DNA of 64,000 nucleotides from Paraburkholderia largidicola (GTDB lineage Bacteria > Pseudomonadota > Gammaproteobacteria > Burkholderiales > Burkholderiaceae), in the NCBI RefSeq assembly GCF_013426895.1, contig NZ_AP023175.1, positions 372,001 to 436,000 on the forward strand. Direction: 5' to 3'. Numbering within the stretch: position 1 is the stretch's first letter; each line of letters begins with the position of its first letter. The translations under genes and the position numbers were made by a program. Below the pieces are notes generated by a model. The model was not told the origin of the DNA, ran no database searches, and worked only from the letters and a program-made list of their open reading frames with translations. Shown here piece after piece: positions 55,417-64,000 of this stretch.

Positions 55417-56229
55417 TTAGTTGTCGCTATCGAAGGCGGTTCCGACAAACCGCTCGATCACCCCATTGAACAGCGCGGGCCGTTGCAGCGGCGCGAAATG
55501 GCTGACGTTGGGTAGCACGATCAGCTCGGCGCCCGGAATGGTTTGCGCCAGATACACGGCGTGTTCCTGCGTGATGAACTCATCGTGCTCGCCGATCGCG
55601 ACGGACACGCGCACGCGGATCTGCGCGAGGTCATCCGCGGAATAGTTGGGCTGTGTGCGCTGCATCTCGCTGACGGCGGCGACGAACGCGTCGAACTCGC
55701 CGGGCGTTGCCGACAGCGCCGCGTAGTCCGCGCGATGCCGGCTGAAGCAGCGGTCGATCACGGGCGTCGGCACGAACGGCTTCGCACCGCCGGGGTCCAT
55801 ATTGCATGCGAAGAAGAACACGCCCGCGACACGCTGGGGCGCGCGCCGGCCGAGAATCAGCGCGGTGCACGCGCCGTCGCTCCAGCCGATGAATGCCGCT
55901 TTCTGTACTTGCAGCGCGTCGAGTACCGCGAGGACATCGGAAGCCATCAGCTCGTAGCTGTACGGTTGCGCGTCGCGCGTGCTGCGGCCATGCCCGCGGC
56001 TGTCGATCAGGATCGCGCGGTAGCCCGCCGCAACCAGCGCGGGCACCTGATAGCCCCAGTTGCCGCGATGCCCGAGGCCGCCGTGCAACAGCACCACGGG
56101 GTTGCCCGCGCCGTACGTGGACCAGGCGATGCGCGCGCCCGCGTTGTCCACGAAACCTTCTTCCTGTACGTCGGGCAACGGCGCGGCGCCGTGTGCTTCG
56201 AAGTGTTTCAGCTCGTCGTCCGATTGCAT
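55417..56229 (-). CDS. Alpha/beta hydrolase
   Basis: A 270-aa hydrolase. The oxyanion region is VVLLHGGLGHRGNWGYQ, the nucleophile elbow is IGWSDGACTALI with Ser, the acid is in IGEHDEFI and the His is in NVSHFAPLQ. The substrate is unknown; 3-oxoadipate lactonase-like and carboxyl esterase-like enzymes share this layout. The ATG at 56229 is chosen; the longer open frame to 56286 would overlap the MFS gene. It is convergent with the efflux operon and ends 8 nt from it. Confidence 0.85.
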   Translation of the reverse strand: MQSDDELKHFEAHGAAPLPDVQEEGFVDNAGARIAWSTYGAGNPVVLLHGGLGHRGNWGYQVPALVAAGYRAILIDSRGHGRSTRDAQPYSYELMASDVLAVLDALQVQKAAFIGWSDGACTALILGRRAPQRVAGVFFFACNMDPGGAKPFVPTPVIDRCFSRHRADYAALSATPGEFDAFVAAVSEMQRTQPNYSADDLAQIRVRVSVAIGEHDEFITQEHAVYLAQTIPGAELIVLPNVSHFAPLQRPALFNGVIERFVGTAFDSDN

Positions 56230-56282
56230 ATCGATGGCACTCCGTGGATGAAAGGCTAAGGTTTCATTGTGACAGCGAGCAT

Positions 56283-57521
56283 TCAATCGGCACGATCAGC
56301 CGACCGCTCGGCCAGTGGCGGCACGCGTGTTCCGGCTCGACGCCGCCCTGCGTTCAGGCCCATCAGCACGACGATCAGCCCCAGCGCGCCCATGCCGAGC
56401 GAGATCGCGATCACCACCGCGCTCATGCGCCCATTCCCCGAAAACACGCCGACCAGCAAACCCGCCAGCGGCTGCGTGAGGTTGTTGAGCATGATGACGA
56501 CGCCGAGCGTCTTGCCGTAGTCCTTGGCCGGAATGATCGCCTGACGCACGCTGCGGATATAGATGCTGAACATCTTGTCGAAGCCGACGATCAGCAGAAA
56601 GCCCGCGACGTATCCCCACACGGAAGGACTCACACCTGCCAGCAGGCCGCCTGCGAAGATCGCGAGAAACGACACGAGCCCGAGTGCTTTGCGCGGTATC
56701 CGAACGCGCGCGATCAGCAGCAAAATCACGATCGTCGCGATCGCGCCGGCCGTCTGCACGAACGCGTAGAACGCATCCGGCCTGCGATGCAGCCCCGTCA
56801 CCATCGCAGCGGAAGTCGCGAGCGTCACGCCGATCACGAGATTCTCGGCAGCGGCCAGCGCGACCAGCCGGGCGAGGCCCGGCAACTGCACGACATGCGC
56901 AAGCGCCGTCTTCACGGGCGCGAGCCAGTTGCCGCCAGCATGTCCGTGCGGCTTCCATTCGAAAGCGCTCGCGCGCTGCCAGATGAGCGTCGCGCCATCG
57001 GCGGCGAAAAACAGTGCGGCTGCGACGCCGACCACGTATTCCCAGCGCCACCAGCCGAGCAGCAACCCTGCCAGCATCGGGCCGAGCACGACGCCGACCT
57101 GGTCGGCGATCTGCGCATACGACAGCACCTTCTCGAAGCGTTCCGACGTGAACACTTGCGGTAGCAGCACTTCGCGAGCGACGAGGCCCTGGCTGGTCAG
57201 GGTGCCGCATACGGCGGACAGCGCAATGAGCCAGCCGATACCGCCCGCGACCGCGAAGCCGGCGATGCCCAGCGCGCACGCCATCGCGCGGAATCGCTGG
57301 CTCGCGCGCAGCACGGTCACGGGCGACATGCGATCGCACAGCGCGCCGCAGACGGGAAACACGATATAGCGTGGGAACGCCTCGATGAAGAATGCTATGC
57401 CGGACCATGTCGCCTTTTGTGTCGTCTGGAAGACCACGAGCGGCACGAGGAAAAGGAGTATCTGGTCCGCGAGACGCGAAAAGAATAGTGAAGCGAAGAA
57501 CGCCTGATGTTGAGGGCGCAT
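56283..57521 (-). CDS. MFS transporter
   Basis: A 412-aa, 12-helix major facilitator protein. The start MRPQHQAFFASLFFSRLADQILLFLVPLVVFQTT leads into helix 1 and the loop 2-3 region PVCGALCDRMSP. The layout fits the MFS_3-like group, which contains exporters and siderophore-type transporters. The hydrolase gene lies 53 nt downstream on the same strand. The substrate is unknown. Confidence 0.82.
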   Translation of the reverse strand: MRPQHQAFFASLFFSRLADQILLFLVPLVVFQTTQKATWSGIAFFIEAFPRYIVFPVCGALCDRMSPVTVLRASQRFRAMACALGIAGFAVAGGIGWLIALSAVCGTLTSQGLVAREVLLPQVFTSERFEKVLSYAQIADQVGVVLGPMLAGLLLGWWRWEYVVGVAAALFFAADGATLIWQRASAFEWKPHGHAGGNWLAPVKTALAHVVQLPGLARLVALAAAENLVIGVTLATSAAMVTGLHRRPDAFYAFVQTAGAIATIVILLLIARVRIPRKALGLVSFLAIFAGGLLAGVSPSVWGYVAGFLLIVGFDKMFSIYIRSVRQAIIPAKDYGKTLGVVIMLNNLTQPLAGLLVGVFSGNGRMSAVVIAISLGMGALGLIVVLMGLNAGRRRAGTRVPPLAERSADRAD

Positions 57522-57655
57522 TGAGGTGTTCGCGTTGAACGCGGGGCAGGTTTGAGGTTTTGCGTCGTGCCGACGCGGGCGGTGTTCGGGTTTTGTCTGG
57601 TTTGGTTTTTGGTTTGGTTTTTGGTTTGGTTTTTGGTTTGGTTTGCTTGTGTTTT
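57522..57655. other. Spacer with GGTTTGGTTTTT tandem repeats
   Basis: The spacer between the MFS start and repeat element B. From about 57596 to 57645 it carries about four copies of a 12-nt unit TTTTTGGTTTGG. The complementary repeat lies on the far side of element B (58325-58375). Confidence 0.75.
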
Positions 57656-58315
57656 CGCTGGCATCCGCATTTTGTTAGCTTGCCTCACGCGTTGCCCCTG
57701 TGCGGGGCGGCACCTACTTTTCTTTGCCGCCGCAAAGAAAAGTAGGCAAAAGAAAGCGGCTCACACCGCCAGTCCTTGTACTTGCCTGAGGGCCCCCAAC
57801 CGGTCCCGCACTCCAGATGATAACGCGCTGTTCCCCGCCCGTTGCCAACGCTCTAACAAGCGCCTCCCCCACTTCCAACACCCGTACAACGGCCAGCAGC
57901 AGCGAATGGTTACGGCCGCCCAGGTGGCAAACGGTGTGCAGGTTGTCGTACGGTACAAGTTCGCGCTCTTACCAGAAACACCGATCGTGCTACCCAGTCC
58001 GGAGTGGTCCGCGTAGGGCGCGAAAGCCTACACACCGTTTGCCACCTGGGCGGCCGTGGACTGTCTGGCGCCGTGTGCCGTGACGCGGCTGCGTGAAGCG
58101 GGTGAAGCGTACAGGGAGAACGTTGGCAACGAACGCGAACCAGGGCGTTGCCGTGTGAAGTGTAAGACCCTTCGGGGGCCCTCAGGCAAACACAAGAACT
58201 GGCGGTGTGAGCCGCTTTCTTTTGCCTACTTTTCTTTGCGGCGGCAAAGAAAAGTAGGTGCCGCCCCGCACAGGGGCAACGCCTGAAGCAAGCGAACAAA
58301 TCGCGGATGCCAGCG
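57656..58315. repeat. Repeat element B: 660-bp palindromic element, same family as A, opposite orientation
   Basis: The ends (CGCTGGCATCCGC at 57656 and its complement ending at 58315) and the nested CTACTTTTCTTTGC / GCAAAGAAAAGTAG hairpin match element A. The whole element aligns with A in inverted orientation. The right-hand part (58086-58200) is almost identical to the complement of A's left part (6858-6972). The centre is a perfect 16-bp stem (57923-57938 with 58031-58046) around a 92-nt loop. Short open frames are repeat-derived and not called. The TTTTTGGTTTGG tandem units extend the inverted ends outward here. Confidence 0.9.
57923..58046. repeat. Core hairpin of repeat element B
   Basis: Arms GGTGGCAAACGGTGTG (57923-57938) and CACACCGTTTGCCACC (58031-58046) pair perfectly. 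Compared with element A the T-A pair at position 11 has become G-C on both arms. The 92-nt loop is the same length as in A and shares several blocks. Confidence 0.75.
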
Positions 58316-58386
58316 AAAACACCAGCAAACCAAACCAAAAACCAAACCAAAAACCAAAAACCAAACCAACCCGCTTGCGCAGCAAA

Positions 58387-58418
58387 AAGCCCGCACATCA
58401 AACATCATGCGCGGGCTT
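58387..58418 (-). terminator. Intrinsic terminator of icd
   Basis: On the minus strand, arms AAGCCCGC / GCGGGCTT are separated by 16 nt and followed by TTTTTGC, a classic stem plus U-run, 33 nt downstream of the icd stop. Confidence 0.8.
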
Positions 58419-58450
58419 CGCCTAAACCACTACAGTCAAAAAACCAAACC

Positions 58451-60694
58451 TCAACCCGTAACAACCGCGAGCGCGTTATTCAGAGTCTTGCTCGGCCGCA
58501 TAACCGCTTCCAGCTTCGCAAAATCCGGCTGGTAATAGCCGCCAATATCAACGCCCTTACCCTGCACGTCCGTCAATTCACCGACGATAGTCTTCTCATT
58601 ATCGGTGAGCACCTTGGCCAGCGGGCCAAACTTGGCCGCAAGTTCCGCGTCATCCTTCTGCGCGGCCAGCTCCTGCGCCCAGTACATCGCGAGGTAGAAC
58701 TGGCTGCCACGGTTATCGAGCTCGCCTGTCTTCGGCGAAGGACTCTTGTTGTTGTCGAGCAGCTTGCCAGTAGCAGCATCCAGCGTCTTCGCCAGCACCT
58801 TGGCGCGAGCATTCCCCGACTTGATTCCCAGCTCTTCCAGCGACACAGCCAGCGCCAAAAACTCACCCAGCGAATCCCACCGCAGGTGGTTCTCTTCGAC
58901 CAGCTGCTTGACGTGCTTCGGCGCCGAACCGCCCGCGCCCGTTTCGTACATGCCGCCGCCCGCCATCAGCGGAACGATCGACAGCATCTTCGCGGACGTG
59001 CCCAGTTCCATGATCGGGAACAGGTCGGTCAGGTAGTCGCGCAGAATGTTGCCCGTTGCCGAGATCGTGTCCAGACCGCGAATCACGCGCTCCAGCGAGT
59101 AACGCATCGCGCGAACCTGCGACATGATGTGGATCTCGAGACCGTTCGTATCGTGATCCTTCAGGTATGCCTGCACCTTGTGGATCAGCTCGTTTTCGTG
59201 CGGACGGTACGGGTCGAGCCAGAACACCACCGGCATGCCCGAGTTGCGCGCGCGCGTGACGGCGAGCTTGACCCAGTCGCGGATCGGCGCGTCCTTCACG
59301 AGGCACATGCGCCAGATGTCGCCCTGCTCGACCTGCTGCGTGAGGCCGCTCAGCACTTCGCCCGTCGCGTTGTCGACGATGCGCGCTTCGCCGTCTTCGG
59401 CGATCTCGAAGGTCTTGTCGTGCGAGCCGTATTCTTCCGCCTTCTGCGCCATCAGGCCGACGTTCGGCACCGTGCCCATCGTCTTCGGATCGAATGCGCC
59501 GTTGGTCTTGCAGAAGTTGATGATTTCCTGGTAGATGCGCGCGAACGTGCTTTCCGGGATCAGGCACTTCGTGTCGGCGGGACGGCCATCGGCGCCCCAC
59601 ATCTTGCCGCCTGCGCGGATCATCGCGGGCATCGAGGCGTCGACGATCACGTCGTTCGGCGCGTGCAGGTTCGAAATGCCCTTGGCCGAATCGACCATCG
59701 CCAGTGCCGGGCGGTGCTCGTGGCACGCGTGCATGTCGCGGATCACTTCATCGCGCTGCGATTCCGGCAGCGACTCGATCTTCGTGTACAGATCGACGAG
59801 GCCGTTGTTGACGTTCACGCCCAGTTCGTCGAACAGCTTGGCGTGCTTCGCGAATGCGTCCTTGTAGAACACCTTGACGGCGTGGCCGAAGACGATCGGG
59901 TGCGAAACCTTCATCATCGTCGCCTTGACGTGCAGCGACAGCATCACGCCCGTCTTGCGCGCATCTTCCATCTGGTCTTCGTAGAACTCGACCAGCGCCT
60001 TCTTGCTCATGAACATGCTGTCGACGATCTCGCCGTCCTGCAGCTTGACCTTCGGCTTCAGCACGATGGTCTCGCCGCGCTTCGTGACGAGTTCCATGCG
60101 GACTTCACGCGCCTTGTCGTTCGTGATCGACTTTTCGCCGTGGTAGAAGTCGCCATGCTTCATGTGCGCGACGTGCGTGCGCGACGCCATGCTCCACTCG
60201 CCCATGCTGTGCGGGTGCTTCTTTGCGTAGTTCTTGACGGCGGCAGGCGCGCGTCGGTCCGAATTGCCTTCGCGCAGAACCGGGTTCACCGCGCTGCCGA
60301 GGCACTTCGAGTAACGCTTCTGGATCTCTTTTTCTTCGTCGTTCTTCGGGTCTTCCGGATAATCGGGAACCTTGAAGCCCTTCGACTGCAGTTCCTTGAT
60401 CGCGCTGACCAGCTGGAACACCGACGCCGAGATGTTCGGCAGCTTGATGATGTTCGTGTCCGGGTCTTGCGTGAGGCGGCCCAGCTCGGCCAGATTGTCC
60501 GGCACGCGCTGTTCTTCCGTCAGGAATTCCGCGAACTCGCCGAGGATACGGCCGGCCACGGAAATGTCGCTGGTCTCGACATTGATGCCAGCCGGAGCGG
60601 TAAACGTACGGATGATCGGCAGAAACGCACTCGTCGCGAGCAGCGGGGCTTCGTCGGTCAGGGTGTAGATGATCGTAGGTTGCTTGTTACTCAT
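58451..60694 (-). CDS. icd: NADP-dependent isocitrate dehydrogenase, monomeric type
   Basis: A 747-aa, about 80-kDa enzyme converting isocitrate to 2-oxoglutarate and CO2 in the TCA cycle. The start [20 protein letters not shown], the blocks [12 protein letters not shown] and [25 protein letters not shown] region, and the [17 protein letters not shown] segment are diagnostic of the monomeric family, which is unrelated in length to the dimeric enzyme. It ends in a good intrinsic terminator. The long open frame on the opposite strand is a shadow. Confidence 0.97.
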   Translation of the reverse strand: MSNKQPTIIYTLTDEAPLLATSAFLPIIRTFTAPAGINVETSDISVAGRILGEFAEFLTEEQRVPDNLAELGRLTQDPDTNIIKLPNISASVFQLVSAIKELQSKGFKVPDYPEDPKNDEEKEIQKRYSKCLGSAVNPVLREGNSDRRAPAAVKNYAKKHPHSMGEWSMASRTHVAHMKHGDFYHGEKSITNDKAREVRMELVTKRGETIVLKPKVKLQDGEIVDSMFMSKKALVEFYEDQMEDARKTGVMLSLHVKATMMKVSHPIVFGHAVKVFYKDAFAKHAKLFDELGVNVNNGLVDLYTKIESLPESQRDEVIRDMHACHEHRPALAMVDSAKGISNLHAPNDVIVDASMPAMIRAGGKMWGADGRPADTKCLIPESTFARIYQEIINFCKTNGAFDPKTMGTVPNVGLMAQKAEEYGSHDKTFEIAEDGEARIVDNATGEVLSGLTQQVEQGDIWRMCLVKDAPIRDWVKLAVTRARNSGMPVVFWLDPYRPHENELIHKVQAYLKDHDTNGLEIHIMSQVRAMRYSLERVIRGLDTISATGNILRDYLTDLFPIMELGTSAKMLSIVPLMAGGGMYETGAGGSAPKHVKQLVEENHLRWDSLGEFLALAVSLEELGIKSGNARAKVLAKTLDAATGKLLDNNKSPSPKTGELDNRGSQFYLAMYWAQELAAQKDDAELAAKFGPLAKVLTDNEKTIVGELTDVQGKGVDIGGYYQPDFAKLEAVMRPSKTLNNALAVVTG

Positions 60695-61111
60695 CGCTTT
60701 GCTCTTGGTCGAGAAAGGTTGGGAAATGCCGCCGGCGACGTCACGGCCGACGCGAATGCCCCGAATTTTGCCTTATTTTGGATTTTGACGGTTTGAATCG
60801 TGCCGGTCGAATCGGCTTTAAGGCAAAAAAATGCACGATTTGCGCGGCTTCGCTGCTTTTTCATCGCTACGAACGGCACTTCATTGCATTTTGCAATTTA
60901 GGCACAGGCACAATTGTTCCGCTTCGCGGCACTGACGGCAATCGGGCGCTGATCGAGATTGCGCGCGGCAGATGGCGTGAGGATGAACGATTCCGCAGCC
61001 AGGACGCAGTCGAAGGCGACGGTCGTTCCGCCACCGCGCAAGCGTGGGACGCGGCGTCCGCTCTACACTGTTGCACCATCGATTTTACGGCCGCCGCCCA
61101 TTCGATACACG
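60695..61111. promoter_or_regulatory. Divergent icd / metallo-hydrolase promoter region
   Basis: 417 nt without a gene. A small palindrome ATTGCA-TTT-TGCAAT lies at 60883-60897. The stretch nearest icd is AT-richer and should hold its promoter. I see no RNA gene or repeat. Confidence 0.45.
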
Positions 61112-62248
61112 ATGCCACTTCCGTTCCGCTCGCGCCTCGCCTGCGCCGCCATCGTTCTGAGCGCCGCGTCGGCGAATTGGGCCGTCGGCGCGCAACAGCC
61201 CGACCCAACGCCCGACAGGCTCGCCGCGAGCGGCATCCATCACGCGCCGCGGACCGACAACGGCTACGAGAACAACGACGGCCCGCTCGCGCGCGGCTCG
61301 GTGTGGAAATGGCGCTGGAACCGCTGGACGCACGGCTTGCCGCCAGCGCCCGCGAACGGCTACGCGTTTCCCGTCGATCACCCCGATGTCGCGTGGATCA
61401 AGGCGAACCGCAGCGACGACACGATGACGTGGATCGGCCACGCGACGGCCTTGCTGCAGATCAACGGCGTTAACGTGATCACCGATCCGATGTTTTCGGA
61501 ACGCGCATCGCCTTTCACGTTCGCCGGGCCGAAGCGGCGCGTGCCGCCCGGTCTCGCGCTCGACGAGCTGCCGCATATCGACGTCGTGCTGATTTCGCAC
61601 AGCCATTACGACCACCTCGATACCGCGAGCGTCGAGGCTTTGAACGCGCAGCCTGGCGGGCCGCCGCTCTTTCTCGTGCCGCTCGGCATCAAGGACTGGC
61701 TCGCGAAAAAAGGCATCACGAATGCGCAGGAACTGGACTGGGGCGACGAAACCAGCGTTGCCGGTCTCGACTTCTGGTTCGTCCCGGCGACGCACTGGTC
61801 CGCGCGCAGCCTCACCGATCGCAACGAGACGCTGTGGGGCGGCTGGGTCGTGAAGACGCCAGCGGGCGCCGCTCATCCGTTCTCCGTGTACTTCGCGGGC
61901 GACACCGGCTACTCGAACGACTTCAAGCGGATCGGCGACGCATTCGGCTGCGTCGATCTCGCGTTGATTCCCGTCGGCGCATACGAGCCGCACTGGTTCA
62001 TGGGACCTCAGCACGTGGACCCGCAGCAGGCCGTGCAGATTTTCCAGGACGTGCACGCCAAAAAAGCGATCGGAATTCACTGGGGCACGTTCGAACTGAC
62101 CGACGAGGCGCTCGACGAGCCACCGAAAAAACTCGCCGAAGCGACCCATGAAGCCGGCCTGCCCGACGACGCATTCACGGTTCTGCATCACGGCCAGATG
62201 ATCCGCCTCGACGCATCGGTCGATTCACACTCGACGTGCTCGCGCTAA
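61112..62248 (+). CDS. Exported metallo-beta-lactamase-fold hydrolase (NAPE-PLD/UlaG-like)
   Basis: A 378-aa protein with a cleavable signal peptide (PFRSRLACAAIVLSAASANWAVGA). The zinc motif HSHYDH lies in VVLISHSHYDHLD, with further ligands in PATHWSAR, YFAGDTGYS and IGIHWGTFEL. The WIGHATALLQINGVNVITDPMFS opening is typical of the NAPE-PLD-like MBL subgroup. It may hydrolyse a phosphodiester or lipid in the periplasm. The ATG at 61112 is chosen for the signal peptide. Confidence 0.87.
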   Translation: MPLPFRSRLACAAIVLSAASANWAVGAQQPDPTPDRLAASGIHHAPRTDNGYENNDGPLARGSVWKWRWNRWTHGLPPAPANGYAFPVDHPDVAWIKANRSDDTMTWIGHATALLQINGVNVITDPMFSERASPFTFAGPKRRVPPGLALDELPHIDVVLISHSHYDHLDTASVEALNAQPGGPPLFLVPLGIKDWLAKKGITNAQELDWGDETSVAGLDFWFVPATHWSARSLTDRNETLWGGWVVKTPAGAAHPFSVYFAGDTGYSNDFKRIGDAFGCVDLALIPVGAYEPHWFMGPQHVDPQQAVQIFQDVHAKKAIGIHWGTFELTDEALDEPPKKLAEATHEAGLPDDAFTVLHHGQMIRLDASVDSHSTCSR

Positions 62249-62459
62249 AACGCGAGCCGCTTTGCACTACGCCCGTGCAATGCAGCGCAGCAAGCGCTCC
62301 TGATTGTCGGTCACCCCACATTCGGCATCACGCGAGAGACCCAAATCCGGTTAAACCCTGTCGTGCAAGGCACAACGTCGTGTTATTGTCGTACACACAC
62401 GGGTTCGAGCTTTGCTACGCGGAACTCACGTCATATCCGTTACCTTCGCGAGCGTCGCC

Positions 62460-62825
62460 ATGAGTGATGTACGCCATCTTCTAAGCCAACGCGACCGCGT
62501 GGAGCTGCTGTGCTGGCTCACGTGCGGAAGCCTGGGTGCCTGGTATCTGAACGAGACCTGGCCCTCACCGTCCTTTCACGTAGAGGCCGCGCACAAGTGG
62601 CTCGACCGGCACGGGCGCACAGCCGACTGGCTGTGCATCGCGAGGCTGTCGGCCATCGCCCTCGACATCGCGCAACGGCATGCATCGTTTGTCGAAGCCG
62701 ACTGGGCGCGCGATGCCGTCGAAGAAATTCTCGACACCGACGAACTCGACGCCCAGGCGCGCCTCGTCGTCGCGGTGCTTGGCGACTGCGAACGCGCGCT
62801 CGCCGACAAGCGCCTCGCCGACTGA
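62460..62825 (+). CDS. Hypothetical protein (121 aa)
   Basis: A mostly helical protein: MSDVRHLLSQRDRVELLCWLTCGSLGAWYLN, then HKWLDRHGRTADWLCIARLSAIALDIAQRHASF and a C-terminal acidic helix. No signal peptide or motif is recognised. The frame is open back to 62412, but MSDVRH is the likely start. It is convergent with the DUF899 gene. Confidence 0.55.
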   Translation: MSDVRHLLSQRDRVELLCWLTCGSLGAWYLNETWPSPSFHVEAAHKWLDRHGRTADWLCIARLSAIALDIAQRHASFVEADWARDAVEEILDTDELDAQARLVVAVLGDCERALADKRLAD

Positions 62826-62944
62826 TACCTGCGCTTACCCGCGAACGGTAGCGCGCCGCGTGCTCGCGGCGCGATCATGTTCGCCTTCATCCCTGTCTTC
62901 ATGCACGGGCGGCTTCGCAGCCAACCACGCGCCGCGCGTTCGCG

Positions 62945-63655
62945 TCACCGCGCGTAATCGAGCTTCGGATACCAATGCGGATCGCGCCCTTCGGGCGTCA
63001 TGTCGAAGATCGTCCACATCGGCATCAGATCCGGCGCGCCGCGCGGGTCCTGACCGGGATCGACAGTCGGGAAGCCCATTTCAGCCGCGTAAAAATGCCG
63101 GATCGTACCGTCGCGGCGCGTGAAAACCTGAAACGCCGCGTCGTCGCCACCGTCGTCGGAGATCGCGCCGAAGTCGCGGCTGTACTCACCGTTCACGTCC
63201 GAATAGAGCTTCAGATCGCGCCAGCCGCGCTCCTTTTTGAATGCCACGAGCCGCTCGATCGGCGAACGCGCGACCACAGCCAGCGCGATGCGCTGCGCCA
63301 TGTCGCGCGCCTCGCCATCCCACGCGCTCAGCAGCGACGTGCACATCGGACACGGCCGCTCGCGCTGCGGCCCGAACATATAGCTGTAGATCACGAGCGT
63401 GTCCTTGTCGCCGAACAGCCCGGCGAGATCGACGGGCCCCGTTTCGCCGGTAAAGCGGTAATCGCCCGTCACCTCGCCGCCCGGCGGCAGCGCGCGGCGC
63501 TGCTCGGCGACGCGTTCGATATGACGGCGCAGTTCGATTTCCTCCGCGAGCAGCGCGTCGCGGGCGCGCCGGTATTCGACGCTCTCGTTCGGATAGTGCC
63601 GGCCGTTGCGCTTCGCCAGCTCAGTGGCGGGCACGAGAGAAGATGCAGACGACAT
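62945..63655 (-). CDS. DUF899 thioredoxin-like protein
   Basis: A 236-aa protein with the DUF899 layout: RRARDALLAEEIELRRHIERVAEQRRALPPGG, then LFGDKDTLVIYSYMFGP and CPMCTSLLSAWDGEA with a CxxC (CPMC) pair in a thioredoxin-like fold, then RDFGAISDDG and the C-terminal FDMTPEGRDPHWYPKLDY. The function is unknown. The ATG at 63655 has GGGAGG upstream. The gene upstream on the same strand is a glutathione S-transferase, 33 nt away, so the two may share a transcript and a redox or detoxification role. Confidence 0.87.
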   Translation of the reverse strand: MSSASSLVPATELAKRNGRHYPNESVEYRRARDALLAEEIELRRHIERVAEQRRALPPGGEVTGDYRFTGETGPVDLAGLFGDKDTLVIYSYMFGPQRERPCPMCTSLLSAWDGEARDMAQRIALAVVARSPIERLVAFKKERGWRDLKLYSDVNGEYSRDFGAISDDGGDDAAFQVFTRRDGTIRHFYAAEMGFPTVDPGQDPRGAPDLMPMWTIFDMTPEGRDPHWYPKLDYAR

Positions 63656-63688
63656 CGAGGCCTCCCATTCAATTGACGAATCAGACAA

Positions 63689-64000
63689 TCAGTCGCGCTC
63701 CGGCATGCCGAGCGGAAACAGATGGCGATACGGCCGCGCTTCTTCGACGGCGCGCGCAAACGAAGGCCGTTTCAACAGCCGCTTGCGATACCCGATCACG
63801 AATTCGAACTGCGGATCGATCCGGTGCGTCCAGTCGGCATAGAAAAGAAACGGCGCGGCGCCGCAATCCGCGAGACTAAAGCGCTCGCCGGCCGCCCATT
63901 CGCGGTCTTTCATCGTGTTGTCGAGCCACGCATACGCGACGTCGAGCAGTGCGCGCGCATCGGCGACACCGCGTGCGTCGCGCTCGCTCTCGTCGGGCAG
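63689..64000 (-). CDS. Glutathione S-transferase, C-terminal part (truncated by the window edge)
   Basis: The last 103 residues of a GST. The all-helical C-terminal domain is clear: ALLDVAYAWLDNTMKDREWAAGERFSLADCGAAPFLFYADW has the helix 5-6 N-capping motif (FSLADC) typical of bacterial GSTs, and the end RPSFARAVEEARPYRHLFPLG is characteristic. The glutathione-binding N-terminal domain lies beyond the window. It precedes the DUF899 gene on the same strand. Confidence 0.85.
   Translation of the reverse strand: MPDESERDARGVADARALLDVAYAWLDNTMKDREWAAGERFSLADCGAAPFLFYADWTHRIDPQFEFVIGYRKRLLKRPSFARAVEEARPYRHLFPLGMPERD

Noticed and set aside
57596..57645. Tandem 12-nt units considered as a CRISPR array
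   Set aside because: Units are directly abutting without unique spacers and there are no cas genes.
57552..58401. Open frames in repeat element B (154 and 163 aa)
   Set aside because: Repeat-derived, including a stretch of alternating Val/Trp/Phe/Leu that is only the translation of the TTTTTGGTTTGG tandem units.
58307..60796. An 829-aa open frame on the plus strand across the isocitrate dehydrogenase gene
   Set aside because: It is the shadow of a GC-rich coding gene: His/Arg/Asp-rich composition without any domain. The minus strand encodes a full-length, clearly recognised monomeric isocitrate dehydrogenase.

Overview
The window is a piece of high-GC proteobacterial chromosome that looks like Burkholderiaceae, most likely Paraburkholderia or Caballeronia. 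The evidence is the strong G/C third-position bias, close matches to Burkholderia-type proteins (monomeric isocitrate dehydrogenase, phosphoketolase, MobA-type 3-hydroxybenzoate hydroxylase, FdsR-like regulator), and many small Paraburkholderia-type hypothetical genes. I see about 62 genes, packed mostly as short operons with divergent regulators. I found no rRNA, tRNA, CRISPR array, transposase, prophage or plasmid gene.

Layout. 1-6.7 kb: a gene running off the left edge, phosphoketolase, a hemerythrin-like protein, a ClpG/ClpK-like AAA+ disaggregase with a Cys/His N-terminus, a lipoprotein and a small acidic protein. 6.7-7.6 kb: repeat element A, a 661-bp palindromic element without genes. 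7.6-15.3 kb: hexapeptide acyltransferase, a translationally coupled peroxidase/cytochrome b561 pair, an HxlR regulator divergent from an oxidoreductase, exported proteins and a GlxA-type regulator. 15.4-21.3 kb: nitrilase plus beta-carbonic anhydrase, an ankyrin protein, and 3-hydroxybenzoate 4-monooxygenase with a MarR regulator. 21.6-27.8 kb: a full ribose operon (rbsK-D-A-C-B) followed by a Cra-like LacI-family regulator. 27.9-33.2 kb: small hypotheticals, a signalling cluster (RsbR-like STAS protein, GAF-PAS-HisKA_2 kinase, lone receiver) and a Fae-like protein lacking the expected catalytic His. 33.4-35.3 kb: a dye-decolorizing peroxidase with an encapsulin-targeting tail, overlapping the encapsulin gene.

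35.4-42.5 kb: metR/metE divergent pair, NAD-dependent formate dehydrogenase with an FdsR-like LysR regulator and an M24-family protein, then a tandem molbindin behind a ModE-like palindrome. 42.5-49.9 kb: a propeller-type lipoprotein, an NTF2-like protein, and an XRE-cupin regulator divergent from an MFS transporter-amidase-RidA-FAD oxidase operon, followed by a YdeI-like gene. 50-55.4 kb: MarR-FUSC-DUF1656-HlyD-outer membrane factor, a complete aromatic-acid type efflux operon. 55.4-64 kb: alpha/beta hydrolase, MFS transporter, repeat element B (660 bp, same family as A, opposite orientation), monomeric isocitrate dehydrogenase, a metallo-beta-lactamase-fold hydrolase, a hypothetical, a DUF899 protein and the end of a glutathione S-transferase.

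Themes: aromatic and C1/C2 carbon metabolism, peroxide handling (hemerythrin-like protein, SrpA-like peroxidase, DyP nanocompartment) and tightly paired local regulators with visible dyad operators. The most unusual structure is the inverted pair of palindromic elements A and B. They share a 92-nt core loop closed by a 16-bp stem in which one base pair has changed on both sides between the two copies.
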